Shown here piece after piece: positions 39,219 to 50,318 of a DNA stretch of 64,000 nucleotides (positions within the stretch are counted from its first letter, which is position 1; each line of letters starts with the position of its first letter). Location: assembly GCF_022512515.1 (NCBI RefSeq), contig NZ_JAKWBK010000001.1:558001-622000 (forward strand). Reading direction: 5' to 3'. The translations under genes and the position numbers were made by a program. The notes beneath the pieces are model-generated. The model did no database searches and was not told the DNA's origin. It saw only the letters and a program-made list of their open reading frames with translations. The DNA comes from Paraniabella hibiscisoli. Lineage in GTDB: Bacteria; Bacteroidota; Bacteroidia; Chitinophagales; Chitinophagaceae.

Positions 39219-42200
39219 ATGACCACTTCTAAACTATTGCTTTTTATAGGAGCATTCTTTATATGCCAGTTTTCGTTTTGCCAGCAGCAAAGCAGCTTTA
39301 GACGATTAGGTGTAAATGACGGCCTCAGCCAGAACTCAGTGAGAGAGATTTTCCAGGACCGGCAGGGATTTATCTGGATTGGCACAGGAGACGGATTAAA
39401 CCGGTATGATGGTAAGCAAATAAAAAAGTACCGCGAGAGCTTTCGTGATAAAAGTGCCAAACGCTTTCCGGGAAAAATCATCAACGGTAAAATTATACAG
39501 GACGACTATCAAAACTTATGGATGATTGTAGATGGCCAGGTGGTTAAAATGCACTTGACTACCGAAACATTTTCTATCATCAAAAGAGTGGGACGAGACC
39601 TTGATTGCCGTATTTTAGGAATACAGCAAAATGAAATTTTTGTAGCTACGCCTAAGGGTATTGTAATCATAAATGTCCGGGACTATACCCATCACGTAAT
39701 TAATATCGGATCGGTATTTGGATTATACCTGCCTAATAGCAAAGACGTCTGTCTTTTATATACAAAAGAAAATAGCATTTATTTATACGATACAAAAAAC
39801 AGGAGTAGTTCCCTGCTACTCAGTACCGGGAATCGGCTCCTCCAAAATCCCAACATCTGCAACAGTGCAACGCTTCTGTTTGTATCGGAAGGAAGCCTGC
39901 ATGAGTTTAATATTGACAAGCGACTCATTACGGCATCTTATCCTATTCCCCGTCATTAATACAGAAGGGATTAATTCCGGTTCCTACTACCAAATTGCCC
40001 GGAGGAAAGATCGTTGCCAACCTCATCAACAATGGCTTTATGATCATTGACAGTGTTCAAAAAAATCTGAACATTACACCAATATTGAAAATGATCCGTT
40101 TAGCCTTTCATCCAACCTGGTATACATCTCCATTATTGATCACTCGAATAATTTATGGCTGGGTACTGAAGGCGGCGGTATTAGCATCCTAAACCTGAAA
40201 CCGAAGCTCTTTGATGCCTTCCCCTGCATGCCATTGCTAACCGGGAGAGCTCCTTATTGATGGTAAAAGCCATTTATCATAAAGATGGTTGCATTTATAT
40301 AGGCACCTATTCGAAAGGCCTGTTAAAAGTAAACCGCTTTACCAACACGTATGAAACCCTATTTGATCCGGTAAAAGCCAAAGACACCAGTTTTCATGGC
40401 ATCTTCATTATAAAAGAAGACGACCAGAAACGAATATGGATGAACAAGGGCGCCCGTATTGGCCTAGCGGATCTTGAAAAGGGAGCTTTTATTAACAGCA
40501 TTGATATTGGTTATAACAGAAAAGGCAGAACTCATAATATACCCCAATGCTTTAACCAGGTAGCACCCGACAGATTTATCCTTGGCACATTTTACTACCT
40601 ACCTGATCCAATATACAAACGGGCAAATAAAATCTACTGACCTTGGTCTTTTAAACAAGCAGCTTGAAGATGATATTCAATCCATCTATACCAAGGACAA
40701 TGGTGATATTATTATTGGAAAAGGAGAAGGCAAGGGCTATATCACTATAAGAATAGACGTTAACAATCAACCGCAAATAATTGAAGAAGGGCTTAATCAA
40801 CTTACGGTGAAACATATATACCGGGATGAGCTGAGAAAAGCATTCTGGTACGCCACCAATGTAGGTATTGCTATTCAAAAAGACGGCAATAAAAAACTAC
40901 AGATCATAGATGAACAGGACGGGCTAAGTAATGACTTCATCTATTCCATTGTTAAAGAGCACGACCATAGTTTCTGGATTAGCACGAACAAGGGTTTAAA
41001 CAAATTAGTACTATCGAAAGGAGATAGCCTTGCTGTTCAATCCATCGAACAATATGGGCTGCAACATGGGCTCCAATCCAATGAGTTTAATACAGGCGCT
41101 TATTTCAAAGACGATCATTTTATTTTTTTCGGAGGAGTAACGGGTATTAACTGGTTTGATGAAAGAAAGTTTTTCAAGCGCTCTTTTATACCAAGGTCTT
41201 ATGTCACTGATGTGTTGATTAATGAAAAGCCATTGGCTATTGACACGAGCATCAATTTCCTTAAACATATTCAGCTAAATTACGATGAGAATAATCTATT
41301 CATCAAATTTGCAACACTGGATTATACCAACCCGGATGTTAATCAATACCAGTACCGGCTAAAAGGATACGATGCGGAATGGATCAACACTACAACATTG
41401 CCCGAGGCACGGTATAGTAAGCTTAGCTACGGGAACTATTTATTTGAAATAAGATCCGCTAACAGTGAAGGTATTTGGTCAGCACGGCAACCCTTATTGT
41501 CTATTGTAATTAAGCCTCCTTTTTGGCTCACCTGGTGGTTTAAAATAGCAGCCCTGACAGCGTTTACTGCTATCCTATTCTTTAGTACCAGGTACTACTT
41601 AAAAAGAAAGCTTGAAAAGCAAATACGCATCATGGAAAAAAGCTGGCCGTTAATAATGAACGCTTGCGTATTTCCAGGGACATGCACGATGAGTTGGGCA
41701 CAGGACTTAGCAAAATAGCCCTGTTATCTGAAGTAGGCAAGAAAAATAACACGTCGAACGAAGAGATCATTAATGAAATAAGCACCACCTCCAGGGGCTT
41801 AGCCGACAAAATGGGGGAAATCATCTGGACCTTAAATCCACACAATGACACCCTGGGCAATCTCGCTGCCTATTTAAAGGAATATGTATACGAAACCACC
41901 GAAAGCCTGCCGGTGCAAATAGAATTTAATTTTCCGGATGAGGTGCCCGACATAACACTTAGCCATTTGTACCGCCAGCAGCTTTTATTGGTAACGAAAG
42001 AAGCGCTCAATAACGCATTGAAGTATGCACAGGCTACGCGTATAGGCTTCAGCCTTGCCGTCACTGACCCACTTGTATTATTTACCATACAGGACGATGG
42101 TGTAGGCTTTGACTCAACCCAAATACTCAATCAAAAAACAGGAAAACGTAATGGACTGGTAAATATGAATGCACGTATGGAAAGCATAGGAGGTTATTAT

Positions 42201-42257
42201 GAGTTGGTTGCCCGAAAAAAACAGGGTACAAAAATCACTTACGGATTTTACCGGTAA
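39219..42257 (+). CDS. Two-component propeller sensor histidine kinase, frameshifted
   Basis: About 1010 residues. After a signal peptide comes a periplasmic beta-propeller of Reg_prop repeats (GFIWIGTGDGLNRYDG, NLWLGTEGGGI, FWISTNKGLNKL), then a Y_Y_Y domain (YQYRLKGYDAEWINTT), one membrane segment (FKIAALTAFTAILFFSTRYY), a HisKA_3 dimerisation domain with the phospho-His in SRDMHDELGTGLSKIALL, and an HATPase (TIQDDGVGFD, NGLVNMNARMESIGG). Frame changes lie near 39955, 40200-40260, 40600 and 41640. The response regulator follows 61 bases downstream. The ligand is unknown. Confidence 0.85.
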
Positions 42258-42318
42258 TACTACTTTTTTACCCGGTAGGCAAGCAGAAAAAGGTTTTATA
42301 TTTATTGATCAACATTCA

Positions 42319-42957
42319 ATGGAGCATTACACCAAAATCAAAATCGCCTTAATTGAAGACGAAGAGTCTATCAGAACTTCACTGCTTACTTTGCTGTACC
42401 TGCAGGATGAGCTTGAAGTTGTTGATGCATTTGAAGATGGCGAATCAGCTTTGGCTTATCTGCAGCAAAAGCCTACAGATGTGTTATTATTTGACATCAA
42501 CCTTCCGGGTATATCAGGTATAGAAACGGTTGCTAAACTTAAAACCATACATCCTGCTATGCAGTGCATGGCGCTCACCAGTTACGACGATGCAGAAAAT
42601 GCTTTTAATGCCTTAAAAGCCGGCGCCACAGGATACATCCTTAAAAATACAGAGCCGGCAAAACTGGTTGAAGCCATTACAGACATTTATAACGGAGGGT
42701 CGCCCATGAGCAGCCAGATTGCAAGAATGGTGGTTTCAAATTTTGCCGCTACTAAAACGGCGCAAGTGCATTCAGATGCGCTCTCCCGCAGAGAGAATGA
42801 AATATTACAACTACTATCTAAGGGTTTCAGGTATAAGGAAATTGCTACACAGCTATTCATCAGCATAGAAACCGTACGTACACACATACGCAATATTTAC
42901 GAAAAGCTACAGGTAAAAACCAGGGCAGAGGCATTATCAAAAATAAACAGGCAGTAG
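42319..42957 (+). CDS. NarL/FixJ-type response regulator
   Basis: 212 residues. The receiver domain has the acidic pocket (LIEDEES), phospho-acceptor Asp in LLFDINLPG, Thr in ALTSYDD and Lys in YILKNTEP. The C-terminal LuxR-type HTH is SRRENEILQLLSKGFRYKEI and IETVRTHIRNIYEKL. It is the obvious partner of the kinase just upstream. I take ATG 42319-42321 (MEHYTKIKIALIEDE). The frame is open further upstream, but that part is a shadow of the kinase end. Confidence 0.92.
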   Translation: MEHYTKIKIALIEDEESIRTSLLTLLYLQDELEVVDAFEDGESALAYLQQKPTDVLLFDINLPGISGIETVAKLKTIHPAMQCMALTSYDDAENAFNALKAGATGYILKNTEPAKLVEAITDIYNGGSPMSSQIARMVVSNFAATKTAQVHSDALSRRENEILQLLSKGFRYKEIATQLFISIETVRTHIRNIYEKLQVKTRAEALSKINRQ

Positions 42958-43036
42958 TAAAGAATACTACTTTTTCACATCCCAAGGCAAAGGGTTGCTC
43001 ACTAATTTTACGCTCACACAAGTAAAACAACTCTGT

Positions 43037-44084
43037 ATGAGAATTGCCCTCTCTATTCTTCTGGCAGCATTCAGTGCTTCCATTTGTATCGCGCAAACCC
43101 TTGGCGACTTCAAACCAAAAGATCAATCCTATGGATTGAATAAAATCAAATCTAACCGGCTTTATATTGCCTCGTTCACCGTAAATTACCAGGTGTATAA
43201 TGAGAAGGAAGATTTTAAACAAGGCGGCAGTATGCTGGGTGGTGGTTATAAAGGTGATGCAAAGTCATCTTTATCCGTAGGCCTTGAAAACATCACAGAA
43301 GCAGGCGTACAAAGCATTACAGACAGACTATACCAGGCTTTTGTAAGCCAGCTCAAAGCAAAAGGTATTGATATTATCACAGCTGATGAAGCAGGCAAAA
43401 CCGAAACTTATTCAGATTTTATAAAGATGTCAGGAGGTAAGATCAATGAAGCACAGTTTCCCGGTATGCTGGCATCGAGCCCGGCGGGATATGAGTACTT
43501 TGTAAAGAAGGTTGAAAAATCGGGAAAAGAAAAAACCGGTGGATTTTTGAATAACCCGGCTTTTGTTCATGCTAAACTATCCAAAGACCTAAATGATGCC
43601 ACCATTGCAGATATTGACCTTTTTGTGCTTTTTGTACAGGATAAAGATGCCTGGGGTGGCGCCGCGCTAATATCAAAGTGAAAACAAATATGCGCCTGGC
43701 AGCTAATGAAGCCATTATTATGACCAAAAATGCCAAAATAAAACTGAAAGGTCAGAATGATGTCGTAGGCGTTAATAGCCAGGTAGCATTTTACTCTGGT
43801 AAGATGGGGGCGGGCATTGTCAGCAGTTATGTAGGAACCATGGGTAAGTCACTCGGTATAGACGGTGTTATTGAGGACAAGAAGCTACAGGCATTTGCAA
43901 AGAACAGCGCCGATTTTGTGGGCGTGAAAACCATCTATGGCACCTGGTACAATCCGTCTAATACCAGTTCTAAGTCTACTACTGTTATACCGGTTGATGA
44001 AAAAAGTACACAGACGGCGCTTATGCCGCCGGTAAAAAATTCATTGAGTTTCATACCGATGAGTTTCTTAAAAAGCTAAAATAG
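43037..44084 (+). CDS. Secreted hypothetical protein, frameshifted
   Basis: About 348 residues with a signal peptide (MRIALSILLAAFSASICIAQ). I do not recognise a family. A Gly-rich stretch GGSMLGGGYKGDAKSSLSVG lies near residue 60. The frame changes near 43675, where the two halves overlap (NMRLAANEAIIMTKNAKIKL continues). It changes again near 44020, giving GAYAAGKKFIEFHTDEFLKK and a stop at 44082-44084. It is followed after 29 bases by a lipoprotein gene on the same strand. Confidence 0.6.
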
Positions 44085-44113
44085 TACTCCTCTCTTAACC
44101 CAATTCAATAATC

Positions 44114-44674
44114 ATGACACAAACCCAAACTACATTTAAAAGAATTTTCGCAACAATCATTTTATCGGCATTCATATTTGCTTCCTGTAAAAAAGATAGC
44201 AGCGGTGGAAGCAGCGATAACCTGGCATCAGGCGGTGCCTCTATCCAGTTTAATACCAGCAGCTCTTTCGGAGGTAAGAACGAATTCAAGTCCAACGCTA
44301 AAGAGCAATCTAAAGTAATCAAAGTAAATAACATGAGCAGAACCCAGATTACTTTTACCTGTGTGGAAACTAACCTACCTCGCCTGAGCACAGCAACCCT
44401 AACATTAATTGTAGCTCAGGGCTCCAGCACCATTAGTGGCGCTATTTCCGGGAAATTTGAAAACGGAGCCAGTGCTGCTACCCAGGGACAACTATTAATT
44501 GGAAGCTCTAATGCAGGTTCTGGCGCTGAATCTTATGCTTCCAGCACCGGCAATTTTACCATTACCAAATTAACAGATTCAGAAATCGAAGGAACTTTTG
44601 ATGCAGCATGTATTAATAATACAACCAAAACCAATATCAGCTTAAGTAGCGGGAAATTTGCGGGGAAATTTTAA
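44114..44674 (+). CDS. Hypothetical lipoprotein
   Basis: 186 residues with a signal peptide ending at the lipobox FASC, a Ser/Gly-rich linker (KKDSSGGSSDNLASGGAS) and a C-terminal beta-rich domain (GNFTITKLTDSEIEGTFDAAC). The pattern of a low-complexity linker and a strand-rich domain is common in small Bacteroidota lipoproteins, but the function is unknown. A terminator follows 46 bases after the stop. Confidence 0.75.
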   Translation: MTQTQTTFKRIFATIILSAFIFASCKKDSSGGSSDNLASGGASIQFNTSSSFGGKNEFKSNAKEQSKVIKVNNMSRTQITFTCVETNLPRLSTATLTLIVAQGSSTISGAISGKFENGASAATQGQLLIGSSNAGSGAESYASSTGNFTITKLTDSEIEGTFDAACINNTTKTNISLSSGKFAGKF

Positions 44675-44720
44675 TTATTCGCTCCGAAATAGGTTAACCA
44701 TTTCAAACACAACACTCAGG

Positions 44721-44737
44721 GCCTCATTTTATGAGGC
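44721..44737 (+). terminator. Rho-independent terminator
   Basis: A 7-bp stem (GCCTCAT at 44721-44727 with ATGAGGC at 44731-44737) is followed by TTTGTTGTTTTT. It ends the transcript of the lipoprotein gene. Confidence 0.8.
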
Positions 44738-44797
44738 TTTGTTGTTTTTGGTGCTTTCATAGTTTTTTATGTGGATTATCGTTACTACTTTTCCGGC

Positions 44798-45157
44798 ATG
44801 AATCAATTGATCCCAGCCCTTTTATTATGCCTTATCGCCTTCAGCAGCTGTAGCAGAAAGGTAATAGAAACCGGTAAGGCTTCTTTTTATGCTGATAAAT
44901 TTGTAGGACGCAAAACTGCCAGTGGCACGGTATTTAAACAAAATAAATTAACCGCAGCGCACAAAACGCTACCCTTTGGAACCAGGGTAAAAGTGAAAAA
45001 TCAGGCCAATGGCAAAACAGTTAAAGTGCTTATTAACGACCGGGGACCATTTGTACAAGGCAGGATCATTGACCTCAGCAAAAAAGCCGCTCAACGGCTG
45101 GATATGGTTAATGCAGGTGTTTCTACTGTTACCATCAAATACAAGAAAAAGAAATAA
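44798..45157 (+). CDS. RlpA-like double-psi beta-barrel lipoprotein
   Basis: 119 residues from ATG 44798-44800. The signal peptide ends at the lipobox AFSSC. The double-psi beta-barrel shows GKASFYADKFVGRKTASGTV, LPFGTRVKVKN and VLINDRGPFVQGRIIDLS, the RlpA signature. RlpA proteins bind or cleave denuded peptidoglycan at the septum; this one lacks the SPOR domain of E. coli RlpA. An in-frame start 9 codons upstream adds non-signal-like residues, so I reject it. Confidence 0.88.
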   Translation: MNQLIPALLLCLIAFSSCSRKVIETGKASFYADKFVGRKTASGTVFKQNKLTAAHKTLPFGTRVKVKNQANGKTVKVLINDRGPFVQGRIIDLSKKAAQRLDMVNAGVSTVTIKYKKKK

Positions 45158-45200
45158 TACCGGCTGTAATAATTATTGAAACCTGAAACAAAATATTACG

Positions 45201-45661
45201 ATGAGCAAATACCAGGGTAAAATATTAAGCAGTACATCCTACATGGATGATCCTAATTTCGACAGCTCTGTTATTTTTATTGCAGAGCATAACGAGCAGG
45301 GAGCTTTAGGATTTATGATCAATAAAACTTTCGATCGTTCGCTAAACGAGCTGGTTGAATTCAGCAGCAGCCCTGCTTTTCCCTTATATGAAGGCGGACC
45401 GGTAGACCAGGAGCATCTATACTTTGTTCACCGCCGCAGTGACCTGATACCGGGAGGTGAGTTAATTACCGATACTATTTATCTTGGGGAGATTTTCAAA
45501 AGACAATTGAACAGATCAACAATGGCAATCTTACCTCAAATGACATTAAGATCTTTATTGGCTACTGCGGCTGGGATACCGGCGAACTGGAAGCAGAGAT
45601 AGCGGAAGGTAGCTGGGACGTAAAAGAGCTGAACTTAAACGACTTATTTGTCAGTAAGTAA
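45201..45661 (+). CDS. YqgE/AlgH family protein, frameshifted at the C-terminus
   Basis: About 153 residues of the UPF0301 family, unknown function. The first 110 residues (SSTSYMDDPNFDSSVIFIAE, then LGFMINKTF and LYEGGPVDQEHLYFVH) are typical. The frame as read turns non-family-like after 45490. A one-base shift there gives EQINNGNLTSNDIKIFIGYC and GWDTGELEAEIAEGSWDV to TAA 45659-45661. The neighbouring RlpA gene is 43 bases upstream. Confidence 0.88.
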
Positions 45662-45679
45662 GCTCCTATAACTGAGTCG

Positions 45680-46486
45680 CTATTTACTGTGCTTTCTAAT
45701 CCAGTCTACAATCAGGTAACAGGCTGGAGCATATACATTACCATGATTAAAACCCTGTAATTCATACAGCTGCACCTCTTCAACGCCTATTCCTTTTAAA
45801 ACGGAATACAAATGCGCGTTTTCTTCGTACCGCGCCATCATTTCCAGGTTTTTATCGCCGGTAATCAACAAGGTTGGAGGTATATCCCTACGAACTACAT
45901 TCAACGGCGCCAATGCGTCTACAATAGGCGTTTCCATCGGCAAGCCACGTTCCTTCCTGATAGTGTAATGCGTATTGGTTTGCCCACTTATGGGCAATAG
46001 TCCGCGAATACGATTTGCATCTATTCCAAATTGAGCTAAATACTTTTTATCCAACCCTACCATTAAAGCCAGGTAACCTCCCGCCGAATGTCCCGAAACG
46101 TAGATATCATCTGCGCTGCCGCCTAAAGAATCGATATGCTTAAACGCCCAGGCTACTGCTTCGGCAGCATCATCTATATAGGCAGGGCTCTTTGCTTTAG
46201 GACTTAATCGATAATTAGCTGCAATTACTGCAATGCCTTTATTCTTTAACTCCTGGGGTATCCCCTTCTCGCCGCCTTCCAGCCCTCCCCCATGAAACCA
46301 CACTACAGTACCAAAGTCTTTCTTATCTTTAGGATAATAGATATCCAACACACAACGAGACTTTTTATACGCATCCTTTTCAGTTTTAGACACATAAGAG
46401 ATATTTTCTTTAAGAATATACTCCTGCGCAAAAACACCAAATGTGATGCAACATAACAACACTGAGAGGACAAGCTGACGTAACAT
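45680..46486 (-). CDS. Secreted alpha/beta hydrolase (esterase/lipase-like)
   Basis: 268 residues with a signal peptide (LVLSVLLCCITFGVFAQ). The oxyanion-hole motif HGGG (WFHGGGLEGG), nucleophile GHSAGGY, acid LLITGDKN and His in GFNHGN match the HSL/BD-FAE-type carboxylesterases. It may remove acetyl or feruloyl groups from polysaccharides, a common role in this phylum (inference). The frame is intact. It lies 34 bases after the methionine synthase C-terminal gene, same strand. Confidence 0.9.
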   Translation of the reverse strand: MLRQLVLSVLLCCITFGVFAQEYILKENISYVSKTEKDAYKKSRCVLDIYYPKDKKDFGTVVWFHGGGLEGGEKGIPQELKNKGIAVIAANYRLSPKAKSPAYIDDAAEAVAWAFKHIDSLGGSADDIYVSGHSAGGYLALMVGLDKKYLAQFGIDANRIRGLLPISGQTNTHYTIRKERGLPMETPIVDALAPLNVVRRDIPPTLLITGDKNLEMMARYEENAHLYSVLKGIGVEEVQLYELQGFNHGNVYAPACYLIVDWIRKHSK

Positions 46487-46520
46487 ATTGTTCTTTTTAT
46501 TTTGCCGGCAATGTAAAAAA

Positions 46521-49204
46521 TTATTCCAACACAGGACTCAACCATCTTTCTGCATCTTCTATACTCATACCCTTCCTTTTTGCATAATCTTCCAACTGGT
46601 CTCTACCTATTTTACCTAAGCCGAAATAATGACTTTTAGGATGTGCAAAATACCACCCGCATACGGATGCCGGTGGATCCATCGCCAGGCTTTCAGTCAT
46701 AGTTATACCTATATTATCCGTTACTTTTAATAAATCAAACAGCTTATGTTTCTCCGTGTGATCGGGGCAGGCAGGATACCCCGGAGCAGGTCTTATACCA
46801 TCGTACTCCTCCCATATCAGGTCTTTATTGGTAAGATGCTCTTCCTTGGCATAACCCCAATATTCTTTCCTTGATTTTTCGTGAAGGCATTCTGCAAATG
46901 CTTCTACGAAGCGGTCAGCCAAAACCTGCACCATTATCTTATTGTAATCATCAAACTCAGCAGCAAACTGATCAATGTGCTTTTTAGCACCATGAATAGT
47001 AACCGCAAAGGCGCCCATATAATCCTGTCCTTTCTCCTTCGGCATTACAAAGTCCGCTAAAGAAAAGTTGAAATGTCCCGCCGCCTTCTTCGACTGCTGC
47101 CGCAATGATTCCAGCTTTACCTCTGCTCCATTAGCCTCAATAGTAATGGTATCAGCATTATTACTGGTGGCAGGCCAGAAACCGATAACGCCATCGGCTG
47201 TAAACCATTTCTCGTTTACAATACGTTCCACCATCTTTTGCGCTTCACCTAAAAGCTTGGTAGCTTCTGCTCCAAACTTCTCGTCACTCAATACCTGTGG
47301 ATACCTACCTGGCATTTCCCAGGCAATAAAGAAGGGACTCCAATCCAGGTATTTTGCTATTTCTCCCAGATCAAAGTCTTTAAATACCTGAACACCGTCT
47401 ACAGCTGGCTTAGTGGGTATATAGTTATCCCAATCCAGTTGTTCTTTAGCAGCAATTGCATCTTTATAAGCAATGAGATCTTTTTTGTTCTTATTCGCAA
47501 ATTGCTGACGTAGTCCCTCGTATTCGTCATTTGTTTTTTGAAGTAGTACACTTTTTTCTTTACCCAATAAAGTACTCACCGCCGTTACACTTCTTGATGC
47601 ATCCAGTATATGCATCACTCCATTATCGTACTGAGGAGCGATCTTCACTGCAGTATGCATACGGGAAGTAGTAGCACCGCCAATCAGCAATGGCTGCTTC
47701 ATATTACGGCGTTTCATCTCGTGGGCTACGTGCACCATTTCGTCTAAAGAAGGAGTAATCAAACCACTTAATCCAATAATATGAGCACCCTCTCTCTCGG
47801 CAGTGTCGAGGATTTTATCAGCAGGCACCATCACGCCCATATCTATTACATCATAGCCATTACAGCCCAACACAACACCTACGATATTTTTCCGATATCG
47901 TGCACATCCCCTTTTACCGTTGCTAACAATATTTTACCAGCTCCTCCCGCCTGTGCTGATGGATTCGCCAGTTTTTCTTCTTCAATAAAGGGTGTTAACC
48001 AGGCAACAGATTTTTTCATCACCCGCGCACTTTTTACCACCTGTGGCAGGAACATTTTACCCGCACCAAACAGGTCTCCTACAACATCCATACCGGCCAT
48101 TAAAGGACCTTCAATCACTTCCAGTGGCCTGGGGTATTTCTGCCTGGCTTCTTCTGTATCTGTATCAATATAATCTGTAATGCCATTTACCAGGGCATGT
48201 TTCAAACGTTCTTCTACAGTGTTATCCCGCCATGCATCATTCTTCTTTTCTACCTTACCTTCAGACTTAACGGTCTCTGCAAAAGTGATCAGTTTCTCGG
48301 TGGCTTCGTTATTATCGTTATTTCGATTAAGAATAACATCTTCACAAAGCTGTCTTAACTGGGGTTCTATTTCATCATACACCACCATTTGCCCTGCATT
48401 TACAATACCCATATTCATACCCGCCTTAATAGCATAGTATAAAAAAACGGAGTGCATAGCTTCACGCACCGGCTCATTACCTCTGAAGGAGAACGAGAGG
48501 TTACTTACGCCACCACTTATTCCTGTAAGGGGCATTAACTGCTTAATGCGGCGCGTGGCTTCAATAAAATCCACGCCATAGTTATTTATCTCTTCCAAAC
48601 CGGTTGCTACTGCAAATATGTTAGGATCAAAGATGATATCCTGTCCTTTAAAGCCCAATTGCTCGGTTAGTATTTTATAAGCGCGATGACAAATTTCTAC
48701 TTTTCGATCTTCTGTATCAGCCTGGCCTTTTTCATCGAAGGCCATTACAATAACTGCCGCTCCATAGTTTTGACAGGTTATCGCCTGCTCAATGAATTTC
48801 TGTTCTCCTTCCTTTAAAGAAATAGAGTTTACAATACATTTACCTTGTACACATTTTAAGCCGGCCTCAATAATTTCAAACTTTGAAGAATCGATCATCA
48901 ACGGCACTTTACATATATCAGGCTCACTTTGTAAGAGGTTAACAAAGGTGGTCATAGCCTGTACGCCATCCAGTAGTGCATCATCCATGTTAATATCGAC
49001 CACCTGGGCGCCGTTCTCTACCTGCTGGCGTGCTACGCTTAATGCTTCTTCATATTTGTTTTCACGAATAAGACGCGCGAATTTCTTAGAACCCGTTACG
49101 TTCGTTCTTTCACCAATATTGATAAAATTTGTTTCAGGACGTACTACTAACGGCTCTAAGCCTGAAAGACGGAGATATGGTTTGATGTAATTAACTTCTG
49201 ACAT
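46521..49204 (-). CDS. metH: Methionine synthase, C-terminal part (pterin-binding, cobalamin-binding and activation domains), frameshifted
   Basis: About 895 residues. Transfers the methyl group of 5-methyltetrahydrofolate to cobalamin and onward to homocysteine, together with the separately encoded N-terminal part. The pterin-binding domain starts [20 protein letters not shown]. The cobalamin domain has the His ligand in GDVHDIGK. The SAM-binding activation domain ends with [16 protein letters not shown] one-base indel near 47878 splits the gene inside the cobalamin motif ([18 protein letters not shown] after repair). It follows the DUF1016 gene by 11 bases. Confidence 0.93.
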
Positions 49205-49215
49205 GCGCTGTATTC

Positions 49216-50309
49216 TTATTTATTTTGCGGGTATTGTTGTAATAATTTCAATACTTGTTTTTCAGGGAAAAACATTTTGTATTTGCTGGCAAATATTTGT
49301 GTATTCTCATTACCCAAAGTATATCGTATTGTATTTTCTTTTTTGCTTTTGCATAGGATAATTCCTATCGTCTTATTTTCTTCTTTGCTTTTTATTTCCT
49401 GATCGTAATAATTAACATACATCTGTAATTGTCCTAAATCCTGGTGCTTTAAAGAACCAATTTTAAGATCGATTAATACAAAGCAACGCAATATCCTGTG
49501 ATAGAAAACAAGATCTATATAATAGTCTTCATTATCTACCCGTATACGTTTTTGCCTGTCAACAAACAAAAACCCTTTGCCTAACTCTTTTAAAAAATCT
49601 TGTAGTTTACTGATGATAGCGGTCTCCAGATCGCTTTCCGTATACACGTCCTGCTCTTTGAGCTCCAGGAAATCAAGTATGTAGGGATCCTTGATAATGT
49701 CTGCCGGGGATGTTATTACATGACCTTTTTACTTAATTCTTTAACCCTTTTCTTATTGCGACTGAGAACAAGACGCTCGTATAATGCACTATCAAACTGC
49801 CTCTGTAACTCGCGCACGCTCCAACTTTCATTATAAGCTTCAACTGTATAAAAGCTTCGTTCGTTTAAATCGCCGATTTTCATTAGTAAAAGATAATGCG
49901 ACCAGCTAAGTGTAAAAACGGATTTCCGAGACAGTGTCTCGGATTTTGAAACTGAAGATTGGGGTTTTCTTAATTTCCGAGACACTGTCTCGGATTTCAC
50001 CTGCGCTTCAAGAAACTCAACATACGTTCTTTTATATTCATTATAAAAGCGGCGCATATTCTCCAAATTATCCACTGAAAAACCCTTTCCAAACTCCTTT
50101 GTAAGCTTTAATGAAATAGTTTTTAACACGCCGGAAGCATAACCTGCCCTGGTGCTGCCCTGTTGCTCAAACTCCACAATTAATCTACCTATATGGTAGT
50201 AGGTTTCTACCAGTGTAGTATTAATGATCCTGTACAGTTCTTCCTTAGATTGCTGTACCAGGTTTTTTATACCAGAAAATAATGACGTTATTCCAGGCTT
50301 GCTATTCAT
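49216..50309 (-). CDS. DUF1016/YhcG-type PDDEXK nuclease, frameshifted
   Basis: About 364 residues. The N-terminal helical domain has [20 protein letters not shown] and [19 protein letters not shown]. The C-terminal PDDEXK nuclease core is visible as [35 protein letters not shown] and [13 protein letters not shown] one-base shift near 49728 joins them through [20 protein letters not shown]. Between the domains lies a repeat-bearing linker encoded by two palindromes. DUF1016 proteins are linked to restriction-type and defence loci. Here the gene is squeezed between the two halves of methionine synthase with gaps of 9 and 11 bases. Confidence 0.85.
49925..49943. repeat. 19-bp palindrome inside the DUF1016 coding region, copy A
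   Basis: TCCGAGACA-G-TGTCTCGGA: two perfect 9-base arms around one base. On the coding strand it encodes SETLSRK. Copy B lies 51 bases away at 49976-49994 with the same arms and the opposite centre base. Confidence 0.9.
49976..49994. repeat. 19-bp palindrome inside the DUF1016 coding region, copy B
   Basis: TCCGAGACA-C-TGTCTCGGA, the same arms as copy A. On the coding strand it encodes SETVSRK in the linker before the nuclease domain. Confidence 0.9.
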
Positions 50310-50318
50310 AGTAATAAC

